Source of the DNA: Micromonosporaceae bacterium KJ-029
Lineage (GTDB): Bacteria; Actinomycetota; Actinomycetes; Mycobacteriales; Micromonosporaceae
Assembly: GCA_005402585.1 (NCBI GenBank)
Contig: BIFP01000035.1
Location: 248,001 to 312,000, forward strand
Length of the DNA: 64,000 bases
Direction: 5' to 3'
Shown piece by piece: positions 34,478-43,394 of the stretch; position 1 is the stretch's first letter, and each line of letters starts with the position of its first letter. The position numbers and the translations under genes were made by a program. The notes under the pieces are model-generated. The model was not told where the DNA came from. It ran no database searches and worked only from the letters and a program-made list of their open reading frames with translations.

Positions 34478-34511
34478 GCGCCGGTTGGTGACGGGCACCA
34501 CCGGGCTGCCC

Positions 34512-34538
34512 TGTCACAGGCATCGCGTCCTCGCCGTC
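34512..34538 (+). promoter_or_regulatory. ECF41-type promoter of the DoxX gene
   Basis: TGTCACA (34512-34518), 16-nt spacer, CGTC (34535-34538), directed towards the DoxX gene at 34631. Confidence 0.72.
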
Positions 34539-34630
34539 TCATGGTCGAACAGCTGGCCCTGGAGGCTCAGGATCTCCATCGCCACTTCGCCTCCACGACA
34601 GTCGCCTACCAAACTTCAGGGAGAAACCTC

Positions 34631-35017
34631 GTGAATCTCGCTCTGTGGATCGTTGCCGGACTGCTCGCCGCTCTCTACCTGGTCGGTGGCGGCGGCAAGC
34701 TGATCGTGTCGAAGGAGAGGATGGCCTCGTTCGGGCCCAGTGCGAAATGGGTCGAGGACTTCAGTGCCGGCAGCCTGAAGGCCATCGGAGCCCTGGAGGT
34801 CCTGGCGGCGGTGGGCCTGATCCTGCCCGCGGCGCTCGACGTCGCGCCGGTCCTGGTGCCGCTGGCCGCTCTCGGTCTGGTGATCGTCATGGCTGGCGCG
34901 GCGATCACCCGCATCCGGCGCCGCGAGTTCAGGTTCATGGTGGTGGACCTGGTCTACCTCGCCCTGGCCGGCTTCGTGGCATGGGGCCGCCTCGGCCCCG
35001 AGTCCTTCACCGGCTGA
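34631..35017 (+). CDS. DoxX-family membrane protein
   Basis: GTG 34631 follows AGGGAG; the 128-aa product has four hydrophobic helices: NLALWIVAGLLAALYLVGGG, AIGALEVLAAVGLILPAALD, LVPLAALGLVIVMAGAAITR and DLVYLALAGFVAWG. The conserved DoxX pattern after helix 1 (GGGGKLIVSKERMASFG) is present. DoxX proteins are membrane redox-linked proteins, and this one is the partner of an ECF41 sigma factor whose usual partner would be a COE (carboxymuconolactone decarboxylase, oxidoreductase or epimerase). A DoxX partner is a known variation in actinomycetes (recollection). It has its own ECF41-type promoter. Confidence 0.85.
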   Translation: MNLALWIVAGLLAALYLVGGGGKLIVSKERMASFGPSAKWVEDFSAGSLKAIGALEVLAAVGLILPAALDVAPVLVPLAALGLVIVMAGAAITRIRRREFRFMVVDLVYLALAGFVAWGRLGPESFTG

Positions 35018-35150
35018 GCGTGCGGACCTTCGCATCCCCTGGTCTCTTACCTTGCCGGCTCGGGAAACAATAGGTGGTACGCGTGACCGCGAGGTGCGAT
35101 CATGCGAAGTCCATCCGTGGCTGCAAGCGCCCGTTGCGAGGGGATGACCG

Positions 35151-35669
35151 ATGGGGTTTGTCAGGAAGCTCGGCCAGGTCGCGATCGTCGGCGGCGCGCT
35201 CGCCCTGCTCGTAGCTTGCGGCAGTGGCGACGACCCCGGGTCCACCGATCCGGGGAGCCTTCCTGGTACGGCGACCGGCCTTCCCACGACGGCCGGTGCA
35301 GCGCAGGACGGCGAGTGCGGCCGCCTCACCGAGGGCGACGTCGCCGAGGCGATCGGCCCGAATGACGGCGGCCAGCACGACTACATGCTCGGCGGGTGTG
35401 TCTGGACGTCGACCGCTGGCGAGAAGGACGGTCTCGTGGAGGCGGTCCACGCCACCGTGCTGCCCGCCGACCAGTATGAGGCCGTGGCCGAGATCGGCGA
35501 GCCGGTGAGCGGATTCGGCGACGGCGCCACCTACGCCAACCTCTACGGCGAGTTGTGGTTCCCGTGCCGCAGTGGCGACTTCTGCGGGATCAAGGCGAAC
35601 ATCGGCGACTCGGACCGGCGCGAGGAGATCGCGCTGCGACTGGGCAAAGCGCTTCAGGGCCGCGTGTAG
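35151..35669 (+). CDS. Lipoprotein (DUF3558-like)
   Basis: The 172-aa product has a lipoprotein signal ending LLVACGSG (lipidated Cys23), followed by a Thr/Gly-rich linker and a soluble domain with CGRLTEGDVAEAIG and GGCVWTSTA. Two further cysteines (in WFPCRSGDFCGIK) may form a disulfide. The layout resembles actinobacterial DUF3558-type lipoproteins. ATG 35151 is preceded by GAGGGG. It converges on the APC transporter gene with an 11-nt gap. Confidence 0.75.
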   Translation: MGFVRKLGQVAIVGGALALLVACGSGDDPGSTDPGSLPGTATGLPTTAGAAQDGECGRLTEGDVAEAIGPNDGGQHDYMLGGCVWTSTAGEKDGLVEAVHATVLPADQYEAVAEIGEPVSGFGDGATYANLYGELWFPCRSGDFCGIKANIGDSDRREEIALRLGKALQGRV

Positions 35670-35679
35670 GTGGGGCGTG

Positions 35680-37854
35680 TCACCGCGCGGTCTGGGCAGC
35701 GGCCTCGGACAGATGTATCGGCATGCTGGTGATGACGACGCCGGGTAGGCGGCGCAGGGCCTTGCGTAGGCGATGCTCGATTCGTGAGTGCAGGAGCCTC
35801 TGCCAGGGGCGGTCCACCACCACCTCGGGTATGACCACCGTGAGAGTGATGTCGGGACTTTTGTCGTGCAGTTGGGCGATGTACTGGGCCAACGGTTCGA
35901 GGATCTCACGGTGCGGCGACACGACGGTTTCCAGCCGGATGTGGTCACCCCAGGCCCGCCACTCGTCGCGGATCCGGTCGGCTTCCTGATCTTCGGGGCT
36001 GACGTGCACGGCAAGTGACGGCTGGCCGAGCGACATCACGTAGGCGAGAGCACGCAAGGTCGCCTGGTCGAACCGGGCCACCGGGACGACGAGCAGGTGG
36101 CGCACGCGTTGGGGTAGGAATTCTCGTGCCATGTCCCTCTCACTCTCGGGTTCGGAGGGCAACTGTGTCGGGGCGGGTCGCAGGGCCACCGCCTGCCGTA
36201 CCCGGTCGTAGTGCCGTCGTATTCGCAGGCACAGGATCACCAGCGACGGCACGGCGACGACCACCACCCAGGCACCTGAGGTGAACTTGGTGATCGCGGC
36301 GGTCACCAGCACGATCGCCGAGAGCGTCGCTCCGAACGCGTTGATCGCGGCCCGCCGCCGCCAGCCCGACTCACGGTGGCGCCGCCAGTGGTTCACCATG
36401 CCGACCTGCGAGAGCGTGAACGCGAGGAAGACACCGACCGCGAAGAGCGGGATCAGGGACTGCGTCCGGCCCCCGAACGCGGTGAGGATCACCGCGGCTG
36501 CGATCGAGAGGGCAACCAGGCCGTTGCTCAGGGCCAGTCGATCACCCATGTGCAGGAATCGGCGGGGGACGTAGGCGTCGCGGGCCATGAAGTACAGCAA
36601 CCGGGGCAGATCGTTGTAGGCGGTGTTCGCGGCCAGTAGCAGGACCAGCGCGGTGGCGGCCTGGATGATCGCGTACCACGGTCCGTGCGGGAAGATGCGG
36701 TGGGCGAGCTGGGACAGCAGGGTCTCGCTCGCGCGCGGGATCAGGCCGTTGAGGTGGATCAGGAGCACTAGGCCCGCGAAGAGGAGTATCAGGAGGCTCA
36801 CCATCCAGGTGAGCACGGTGCGGGCGTTGCGCCACTCGACGGGCCGGAGGGCCGGTACGGCGTTGGACACCGCCTCGATGCCGGTCATCGAGGTGGCGCC
36901 GGAGGCGAAGGCGCGCGCGATGATCAGCACGGTGAGTGCCTCCGTCGCGGGCACCGGTGGCGTCGGGACCACGGTGAATCCGCGTGCCGCCGCCTGCGCG
37001 AGCCCGACGAGCGTCATCCCCCCGATCGCGAGCAGGAACAGGTAGGTGGGGGCGGCGAAGATGTTTCCGGCGGCGCGGATCCCGCGCAGGTTGCCGATCA
37101 GCAGGGCGGCGATGACCAGCAACGACATCGGTACGGCCAGTGGGGCCAGTGCCGGCAGAGCCGACGTGATGGCGGCGATTCCCGCCGCCACCGACACGGA
37201 CACGGTCAGCACGTAGTCGAGGATGAGTCCGACCGCCGCGGTCAGCCCGGTCCGGGGGCCGATGGCGTCGCTGGCCACCAGGTAGGAGCCGGCGCCGTGC
37301 GGGTAGGCACGCACGGTCTGCCGGTACGAGACGCCGACCGCCAACATCAACACCACCAGCGCGCCGGCGATCGGCAGGGACAGCCCCAGGCCCGCGGTTC
37401 CGGCGAGGACCAGGATGGTCAGCATCGCTTCCGGTCCGTACGCCACCGACGACAACAAGTCGGAGGAGAGGATCGGCAGCGCGATCAGTTTGCGCATCCG
37501 TTCCCGTAGGACGGACGCACTGGTCAGGGGTGGCCCCAGCAGCACCCGACGGACCCGGAGGGCGAGCCGGCCCAGGGGCGTGTCGGGCTGCTCCGCCGCC
37601 GGCGTGGTGGTGAGTTCACCCGGTTGGTCCGGCCGGAACTCCTCGTTCGGCCCTCGGGCGTGGGCGGCGCCCGGCCCGGCGGGACGAAGCTCGGGATCCA
37701 CCGGCAGCGCCCGCACCGACTCCTCGGTCCGCCAGTGTCGGCCGAGCCGCCGCAGCGCCTCGATGTCCTGGGCCGACAGGGGCGGGAACTCCGCCGACGG
37801 GTTCAGGGACGTGGTCGGCCGGTCCTGGCCCGAGCCGTCCCGCTCCTTGCCCAA
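35680..37854 (-). CDS. APC-family permease, KimA/YdaO-like potassium transporter
   Basis: The 724-aa product has a hydrophilic N-terminal 105 residues, then SASVLRERMRKLIALPILSS-DLLSSVAYGPEAML (a KimA signature), about twelve transmembrane helices, and a C-terminal cytoplasmic domain (residues ~575-720) with RHLLVVPVARFDQATLRALA that resembles the KimA nucleotide-binding region. KimA imports potassium and is inhibited by c-di-AMP in Firmicutes. The start is TTG 37854, with GGAG 6 nt upstream. No ydaO-type riboswitch is recognisable upstream. Confidence 0.82.
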   Translation of the reverse strand: MGKERDGSGQDRPTTSLNPSAEFPPLSAQDIEALRRLGRHWRTEESVRALPVDPELRPAGPGAAHARGPNEEFRPDQPGELTTTPAAEQPDTPLGRLALRVRRVLLGPPLTSASVLRERMRKLIALPILSSDLLSSVAYGPEAMLTILVLAGTAGLGLSLPIAGALVVLMLAVGVSYRQTVRAYPHGAGSYLVASDAIGPRTGLTAAVGLILDYVLTVSVSVAAGIAAITSALPALAPLAVPMSLLVIAALLIGNLRGIRAAGNIFAAPTYLFLLAIGGMTLVGLAQAAARGFTVVPTPPVPATEALTVLIIARAFASGATSMTGIEAVSNAVPALRPVEWRNARTVLTWMVSLLILLFAGLVLLIHLNGLIPRASETLLSQLAHRIFPHGPWYAIIQAATALVLLLAANTAYNDLPRLLYFMARDAYVPRRFLHMGDRLALSNGLVALSIAAAVILTAFGGRTQSLIPLFAVGVFLAFTLSQVGMVNHWRRHRESGWRRRAAINAFGATLSAIVLVTAAITKFTSGAWVVVVAVPSLVILCLRIRRHYDRVRQAVALRPAPTQLPSEPESERDMAREFLPQRVRHLLVVPVARFDQATLRALAYVMSLGQPSLAVHVSPEDQEADRIRDEWRAWGDHIRLETVVSPHREILEPLAQYIAQLHDKSPDITLTVVIPEVVVDRPWQRLLHSRIEHRLRKALRRLPGVVITSMPIHLSEAAAQTAR

Positions 37855-38001
37855 CGCCCACTCCTACTGCTCAACACCCCGCCAGCCGTACCGACGATCC
37901 CAGGTGTGGCCGGCCCCGCGGCGGCATTCCGGCGCATTGGTGCAGGGCCGCCCGAACTCTGCGATCGGATCAGTTCAGGTTGACATCCCGGCCGGGGGGG
38001 G

Positions 38002-38045
38002 TGTCAGTCTCTTCTGACAGAGGGGTGTCAGAGGATGCTGACACC
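38002..38045. promoter_or_regulatory. Two tandem palindromic operators upstream of an ArsR-type gene
   Basis: TGTCAG-N6-CTGACA (38002-38019) and GGTGTCAG-N6-CTGACACC (38024-38045) are perfect inverted repeats sharing TGTCAG-N6-CTGACA. A TTGACA box (37980-37985) lies just upstream of the first. The arrangement fits autorepression. The second repeat contains the out-of-favour ATG 38035, which argues for the downstream start at 38062. Confidence 0.65.
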
Positions 38046-38061
38046 TCGGGAGGTTGCCGAT

Positions 38062-38397
38062 ATGGAGCGTGCCGTGCCGACCGGCAACGAGCTGCTGCGG
38101 ATGATGGCCGCGCTGGCCAGCCCGCACCGGCTGCGGATCGTCGCGGCCCTGGCCGAAGGGCGCACGTACGTCAGCGAGTTGGCCCGGCGGCTGGAGATGA
38201 ACCGGCCCCTGCTCTACATGCATCTGCAACGACTGGAGGCCGCCGGCCTGGTCACCGGCACGCTGGTGACCGCAGCGGACGGCAGCTCGGTCAAGTACTT
38301 CGACGTGGTGCCGTTCGCAATGGAGTTGAACCCGCAGGCGATCACGGCAGCGGTGCGGACGTTGAGCCGCGACGATTCGGGAAAGGGTGAGCAGTAG
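38062..38397 (+). CDS. ArsR-type winged-helix transcriptional regulator
   Basis: The 111-aa product (from ATG 38062, after GGGAGG with an 8-nt spacer; ATG 38035 is the alternative) contains LASPHRLRIVAALAEGRTYV, SELARRLEMNRPLLYMHLQR and LEAAGLVTG, the typical winged-helix core. The C-terminal part has VKYFDVVPF. No metal-binding cysteines are apparent. The tandem palindromes upstream are likely its operators, and the small membrane protein gene that follows is probably co-transcribed. Confidence 0.85.
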   Translation: MERAVPTGNELLRMMAALASPHRLRIVAALAEGRTYVSELARRLEMNRPLLYMHLQRLEAAGLVTGTLVTAADGSSVKYFDVVPFAMELNPQAITAAVRTLSRDDSGKGEQ

Positions 38398-38433
38398 AAG
38401 GGCATCGCGGAGATCACCGTTATCACGACGACG

Positions 38434-38676
38434 GTGCTGACGGCTGCGCTGGTCGGCATCGCCGGCTTCGTCTGGCTGGGAATCTACCGGGCCCGGTATT
38501 CGGTAGCCCGGGAAGCGCAGTACCGCGCACTGGCCGAGCAGGTCACGGCCGCCCAGGTCAGCGCGGCTGAGGCCGCACAGGCCGCGGCCAACGAGATGAA
38601 CTGCGTGCGGACCGAGTTGACGCAGGTCAAGCAACGGTTGGCGGCCCTGGAGACGCTGCTGAGCCAGATCGGCTGA
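38434..38676 (+). CDS. Small membrane protein with coiled-coil tail (80 aa)
   Basis: The first 20 residues (LTAALVGIAGFVWLGIYRAR) form one transmembrane helix and the rest is an amphipathic, Ala/Glu/Gln-rich helical tail (residues ~25-78), likely a coiled coil. GTG 38434 is the only conventional start. It follows the ArsR-type gene by 36 nt and looks like the target or partner gene of that operon. Function unknown. Confidence 0.6.
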   Translation: MLTAALVGIAGFVWLGIYRARYSVAREAQYRALAEQVTAAQVSAAEAAQAAANEMNCVRTELTQVKQRLAALETLLSQIG

Positions 38677-38699
38677 CCACCGCCAACCCCGGAGGGGTT

Positions 38700-38995
38700 G
38701 TGCTGGGCTCGGTGTCCAAGTCGTTCACCGCCTCGGCGGTGATGCCCTGGTCGAGACGGGTCGGGTGAACCTCGACGCACCGGTGCACGGCTACCTGCCC
38801 TGGTTTCGGCTGGCCGACCACCGGTACGACAACACCCCCGACGGGCTGTCGCGATCCGTACGCGACCTCGCCACCGTCGAGCCGACCCTACCGGCCGGGC
38901 GATCACACCAGTACAGCGACGCCAACTACATGATCGCCGCTACGCCCGTCGAGGCGGTCACCGGCCAAGTGGCCACAGGTGCTCGTGGCGCGTAG
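38700..38995 (+). pseudogene. Serine hydrolase (beta-lactamase class C-like), internally deleted
   Basis: First piece: VLGSVSKSFTASAVM, with the SxxK active-site motif. A frameshift follows, and the second piece reads LVETGRVNLDAPVHGYLPWF then TVEPTLPAGRSHQYSDANYM, which contains the YxN motif. The stretch between is much shorter than in intact enzymes, and the KTG-region and C-terminal half are missing (stop at 38993). Hence a frameshifted, internally deleted remnant of a class C-like beta-lactamase/esterase of about 400 aa. Confidence 0.7.
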
Positions 38996-39173
38996 CCCGA
39001 TCACCGGTGACGGTGCCGTTCCGGGCGTCGAAGGCTGCTCCGCCCTCTCAGCTTGCTCTCAGTGCGACCGGCTAGCCTGTCCAGCCTTATGGATGATCTT
39101 CCGCATCATAGTCCGTGGCCCCTCGTCGTCCCGGCCGCCGGCACGGCCGCCACCGCACGAGAGGGGCTGACCG

Positions 39174-40526
39174 TTGTCTGAATGGGTCCTTCTGGGGATC
39201 GGGCTGATCCTTACCGTGGGCACCGGCATGTTCGTGGCTTCCGAATTCGCGCTGGTCAACCTCGACCGCGGCGAACTCGAAGCGCGTCAGTCCCGAGGCG
39301 AGAAGCGACTCGGCCCCACGATCGCCGCTTTGAAGATCACTTCGACGCACCTGTCGAGCGCCCAGCTCGGCATCTCGTTGACCACCCTACTCACCGGCTT
39401 CACGTTCGAACCAGCGGTCAGCGCGTTGTTGGCTGATCCGCTGGGCGCGGCCGGCGTACCGGAGCGGGTGGTGCCCGCGGTCGGCGCGGTCGTCGGCATC
39501 CTGCTGGCGACGCTGTTCTCGATGGTGATCGGGGAACTCGTACCGAAGAACTTCGCGCTCGCGGTGCCGGTGCAGACCGCGAAGTTCGTGGTGCCGTTCC
39601 AGGCCCTGTTCACCACCGTCCTGAAACCGCTGATCCTGCTGTTCAACAACACCGCCAACGCGGTGATCCGGGCGTTCGGCATCGAGCCGAAGGAGGAGCT
39701 GTCCGGTGCCCGCAGCGCCGAGGAACTCAGTTCGCTGCTGCGGCACTCGGCGCGGGCCGGCGTACTTGATCCGGACCACGCGACACTGCTGGACCGCACC
39801 CTGCGGTTCTCCGGACGCGACGCCTCCGACGTCATGACCCCCCGCGTCCGGATGACGGCGGTCGACTCCTCGGCCACCGCCACCGAGATCATCGAACGGG
39901 CCACCGCCACCGGCCTGTCCCGATTCCCGGTCATCGGCCGCGACACCGACGACATCATCGGGGTACTGCACGTCAAGCACGCCTTCGCGATCCCGCTGGG
40001 AGAACGTGCCGGAGTACGGGCGAACGATCTCGTCGTCGAACCCTCACGGGTACCGGAGACGATGCACCTCGACGTGCTGCTGCCCACGCTGCGCGGCGAG
40101 GGCCTGCAGTTCGCGGTCGTGTACGACGAGCACGGCGGGACCGCCGGGATCGTCACCCTGGAGGACCTGGTCGAGGAGATCATCGGCGATCTGGAGGACG
40201 AGCACGACCGGCCCCGCACCGTCATGCTCCGGCGCGGCCGGTCGGTCTACTTCGACGCCTCGCTGCGCCCGGACGAACTCTTCGAGCGGGCCCGGGTCGT
40301 GGTCCCCGAGGACGACGAGTACGACACCGTCGCCGGGTTCGTCACCGCCCGCCTCGGCCGGTTTCCCAAGGTCGGTGACGAGATGGCCATCGAAGGCGGC
40401 CTGCTACGCGTCGAACATCTCCACGGCGTCCAAGCCGACCGGCTGCGCTTCGTCCCCACCGAGGGAGCCGGCAGTGCCGGGGCCGACCGCACGGCCGTTG
40501 ACCGCGCGGAAGCGAAGATTCGGTGA
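39174..40526 (+). CDS. CNNM/CorC-family membrane protein
   Basis: The 450-aa product has the DUF21 membrane part (about residues 1-185: GTGMFVASEFALVNLDRGEL, LGISLTTLLTGFTFEP), a CBS pair (about 210-330: DVMTPRVRMTAVDSSATATE, GTAGIVTLEDLVEEIIGDL) and a C-terminal CorC_HlyC domain (about 345-430). The family is linked to magnesium efflux and homeostasis. The start is TTG 39174 with GAGGGG upstream. It overlaps the next gene by GTGA and forms a two-gene operon. Confidence 0.9.
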   Translation: MSEWVLLGIGLILTVGTGMFVASEFALVNLDRGELEARQSRGEKRLGPTIAALKITSTHLSSAQLGISLTTLLTGFTFEPAVSALLADPLGAAGVPERVVPAVGAVVGILLATLFSMVIGELVPKNFALAVPVQTAKFVVPFQALFTTVLKPLILLFNNTANAVIRAFGIEPKEELSGARSAEELSSLLRHSARAGVLDPDHATLLDRTLRFSGRDASDVMTPRVRMTAVDSSATATEIIERATATGLSRFPVIGRDTDDIIGVLHVKHAFAIPLGERAGVRANDLVVEPSRVPETMHLDVLLPTLRGEGLQFAVVYDEHGGTAGIVTLEDLVEEIIGDLEDEHDRPRTVMLRRGRSVYFDASLRPDELFERARVVVPEDDEYDTVAGFVTARLGRFPKVGDEMAIEGGLLRVEHLHGVQADRLRFVPTEGAGSAGADRTAVDRAEAKIR

Positions 40527-41557
40527 GCGCATACCTGCCAGGCATCATCTGGCTCGTCGTCCTGCTGATCGTCAACGCGTTCTTCGTCGGCGCGGAGTTC
40601 GCGGTGATCTCCGCCCGCCGCTCCCAGATCGAGCCGAAGGCACAGGCCGGCAGCCGAGCCGCCCAGACCACGCTGTGGGCCATGGAACACGCCACCCTGA
40701 TGCTGGCCACCAGCCAGCTCGGTATCACCGTGTGCTCGCTGCTCATCCTGAACGTCTCCGAACCGGCGATCCACCACCTGCTGGAGATCCCGCTGGCGAA
40801 CACCCCGCTGTCGCCGGAGGCGGTCACCGTGCTGGCGTTCGTCGTCGCGCTCGTACTGGTGACGTTCCTGCACGTGGTGTTCGGTGAGATGGTGCCGAAG
40901 AACATCTCGTTCTCCGTGCCGACCCGGGCCGCGCTGATCCTCGCCCCGCCGCTGGTGTTCGTCGCCCGGATCTTCAAGCCGATCATCTGGAGCCTGAACG
41001 GGATCGCCAACGGCGTCCTGCGGCTGTTCCGGGTGACACCCAAGGACGAGGCCACCAGCACCTACACGCTGGACGAGGTCGCCACCATCGTGGCGCAGTC
41101 GACCCGCGAGGGGGTGCTCGTCGACGACACCGGCACCCTCACCGCCGCCGTCGAGTTCACCGCGAAGACCGTCGGCGACGTGGCGGTGCCCCTCGGCGAC
41201 CTGGTCGTGCTGCCGGCGGCGGTGACACCGGCCGAGATCCAGCGAGCCGTCGCCGCGCACGGTTACTCCCGCTACCTGCTCACCGACAACGGTGAACCGA
41301 GCGGGTACCTGCACATCAAGGACGTCATGGACCTGACCGACGACGGCTACACCAGCCCGGTACCGGCCAAACGCATCCGTCGGCTCGGCGCCGTCCGTCG
41401 CGACAGCGAGCTGGAGGACGCCCTGGCCACGATCCGCAGAAGCGGCGCCCATGTCGCCCGGGTGCTGGACGAGGATGCGGGCACCACCGGAGTCATCTTC
41501 CTCGAGGACATCGTCGAAGAGCTGATCGGCGAGGTTCAGGACGCGACCACCCGCTGA
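40523..41557 (+). CDS. CNNM/CorC-family membrane protein (short form)
   Basis: GTG 40523 overlaps the preceding stop. The 344-aa protein has the DUF21 part (about 1-190: IVNAFFVGAEFAVISARRSQ, ATSQLGITVCSLLILN) and a CBS region (about 200-335: DEDAGTTGVIFLEDIVEELI) but no CorC_HlyC domain, so it is shorter than its upstream neighbour. Paired long/short CNNM genes occur together in actinobacteria. A strong hairpin terminator follows at 41571. Confidence 0.88.
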   Translation: MSAYLPGIIWLVVLLIVNAFFVGAEFAVISARRSQIEPKAQAGSRAAQTTLWAMEHATLMLATSQLGITVCSLLILNVSEPAIHHLLEIPLANTPLSPEAVTVLAFVVALVLVTFLHVVFGEMVPKNISFSVPTRAALILAPPLVFVARIFKPIIWSLNGIANGVLRLFRVTPKDEATSTYTLDEVATIVAQSTREGVLVDDTGTLTAAVEFTAKTVGDVAVPLGDLVVLPAAVTPAEIQRAVAAHGYSRYLLTDNGEPSGYLHIKDVMDLTDDGYTSPVPAKRIRRLGAVRRDSELEDALATIRRSGAHVARVLDEDAGTTGVIFLEDIVEELIGEVQDATTR

Positions 41558-41570
41558 CCCGGGATCATCT

Positions 41571-41600
41571 GTGCGGGGGGCCACCGACGGCCCCCCGCAC
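41571..41600. terminator. Strong hairpin terminator
   Basis: A perfect 12-bp stem GTGCGGGGGGCC / GGCCCCCCGCAC with loop ACCGAC lies 13 nt after the CNNM gene stop. Confidence 0.75.
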
Positions 41601-41657
41601 CGGAAGGCCGGCCGCCTCGCCGCCGGCGCACCCCAGTCCGGTCGGTCGCACGGAAAG

Positions 41658-41694
41658 CGGCGGGTCACCCTCCGGATGGGAGGGTGACCCGCCG
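41658..41694. terminator. Strong hairpin terminator facing the carboxypeptidase gene
   Basis: A perfect 16-bp stem CGGCGGGTCACCCTCC / GGAGGGTGACCCGCCG with loop GGATG (41674-41678) lies 20 nt from the minus-strand carboxypeptidase stop. It can act on both strands. Confidence 0.8.
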
Positions 41695-41714
41695 TTGCCG
41701 GTCAAAGCGTGAGA

Positions 41715-42836
41715 TCAGAACTCACACTGGTTGGGGAACTTGCTACAGGTCGAGATGGTGGCGCCCCGCGCCGGGATCTCGGCCCACCGATCGGCGTTCA
41801 CGTTCGCGAGCGAACCGTCGCTCATCGCGTCGATGATCGCCCAGAGCCCGTTGACGTTCTGCTTGACGATGTAGCCGCCGCTCTTCTGGCCGATGCCGCC
41901 GCGCGACTCGAAGAACATCGCGTTGCTGCGCCAGTTGACGTACTCGCCCTTCGGTCCCGGCGCGTTGAGCATCGCGGCCGAGGTGACGCCCTCCGGGATG
42001 TTGATGTACGGGTAGCGGGTCACGTTGACGACGCCGCTCTTGCCCGCGGCGTCCGCGGCCACGACACCCATGCGGCGCACCGTGTCCCACTGCTGCGAGG
42101 TGAGCATGCCGGGGTCGAGCGAGATGCCGACCGAGAACGTGGTCATCTCGTCGCTGTCGCCGACGTAGTACGTACCCTGGTGGTGCAGGTCGATCATGTG
42201 GTGCGGCAGGAAGTCGGCCCAGGCGTACCAGAACGCCTGCGATTCGACGGCGCGGTGCCGGGTGTAGCTGTTGTAGGTCTGCTCGGACAGCGGGGCTTGA
42301 CCAAGACCGGCTCGGACGGCGTTGAGCTGGTTGAAGATCTGGCGGTCGACGCCCCAGTCGCGGTTGAGGTCGATGTTGTGGACGCTGTCCTGCCGCCGGT
42401 AGGCCTCGAACCCGTCGGGGTTGTAGAGCGGGATGATCGCGAAGCTGATCTGCTCCAGGACCTCCCGGGCGTGCTTGCCACCGGACACCAGGGTCTTCAG
42501 GAAGTCCAGCGAGGCTTCGGCGCCGTACGGCTCGTTGCCGTGGATCCGGCCCTGGATCCAGACCCGGGTGCTGCCGGTGCCGATGTACGCGACCTGCAGT
42601 GGACGGCCCTGGCCGCTGCGGCCGACCTCCTCCACCCGGAGCGCGCCCTTGCTGCGGGCCTCCAGCGAGCGGAGTTCGGCCGCGACCTCCGCGGCGCTGA
42701 GCATCGAGGAGCGGTTGACGGTCTCCTGGCTCGGAGGAACGAACGGCCCGTCGGCGTGGGCCACCCCGGGCGCGACCGTGGGGGCGAGGAGTAACGCGGC
42801 GAGCAGGACGAGGTGACGGCGGCGCGGTCTGGACAT
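41715..42836 (-). CDS. Secreted M14-family zinc carboxypeptidase
   Basis: The 373-aa product has a signal peptide (MSRPRRRHLVLLAALLLAPT, cleavage near AHA). M14 zinc-site motifs are visible: RIHGNEPYG (HxxE, His99/Glu102), HNIDLNRDW, a histidine pair in MIDLHHQGTYYVG and the catalytic Glu in MFFESRGGIG. The last 50 residues form a short C-terminal extension with two cysteines (STCSKFPNQC). An extracellular peptidase role is expected. ATG 42836. Confidence 0.88.
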   Translation of the reverse strand: MSRPRRRHLVLLAALLLAPTVAPGVAHADGPFVPPSQETVNRSSMLSAAEVAAELRSLEARSKGALRVEEVGRSGQGRPLQVAYIGTGSTRVWIQGRIHGNEPYGAEASLDFLKTLVSGGKHAREVLEQISFAIIPLYNPDGFEAYRRQDSVHNIDLNRDWGVDRQIFNQLNAVRAGLGQAPLSEQTYNSYTRHRAVESQAFWYAWADFLPHHMIDLHHQGTYYVGDSDEMTTFSVGISLDPGMLTSQQWDTVRRMGVVAADAAGKSGVVNVTRYPYINIPEGVTSAAMLNAPGPKGEYVNWRSNAMFFESRGGIGQKSGGYIVKQNVNGLWAIIDAMSDGSLANVNADRWAEIPARGATISTCSKFPNQCEF

Positions 42837-43394
42837 GTGCGTCCCTTCTGAGTTTGTCGCGGCAGCACCCGGCCAGAAACGTCGTTACGACCCCGCATGC
42901 CTTTCGCGCTGCGTGCTGGCCCGGCTGCGACCTTCCGAACAGGAAGGCCAGACGATGTGATCATTCAACAAGGGGCGTTCTCACCGGTCAAGGCCCAATA
43001 TCAACTTCTGCCGGATGTTCAGCGTCTGGAGGGAAGCGTCTCGCTAACGGCGCTTTTGACAATTTTGGTGAGCACTCCAAGCAAATTCTCAGGTTCGGTG
43101 CTGTGCTATGCACCCGACCCTCGATCCGTACTTCTGTAGAAAAGAGAACGCTCCAACAGCCCCACAGGTCAGACATCTGCTGATCTCTATTGCCCCGGGC
43201 CGGCACGGGTGGTACTCATAGAGCAGCTTGATCACCATGCGGCCCCGGAGGCAGCGATGACCGTTGCCGGTCCCGGGCCGAACGGCCATCGCAAGCGACA
43301 CGAACGCTGGTGCGGCTCCCCGTCAGGCGCCCCTCGGCGCAGATCGCCGATCCCCGCCGCGATTCCCTGACGCCCGAGGAAGGTGGAACAACCA
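42837..43394. other. Gene-free 558-bp region, locally less GC-rich
   Basis: No ORF with plausible coding character was found. The segment about 42950-43200 is visibly less GC-rich than its surroundings, with stretches such as ATCATTCAACAAGG. It contains one small hairpin (CCTTCC-gaaca-GGAAGG, around 42930-42950). It precedes the acylase gene and may hold its promoter, but I cannot assign one. Confidence 0.5.

Noticed and set aside
37855..37980. ydaO/c-di-AMP riboswitch before the KimA-like gene
   Set aside because: No two-fold pseudo-symmetric pairing typical of that riboswitch could be seen, and the leader is short.
38035..38061. Upstream ATG 38035 as start of the ArsR-type gene
   Set aside because: It lies inside the second palindromic operator and lacks a ribosome site, while ATG 38062 has GGGAGG at a good distance.
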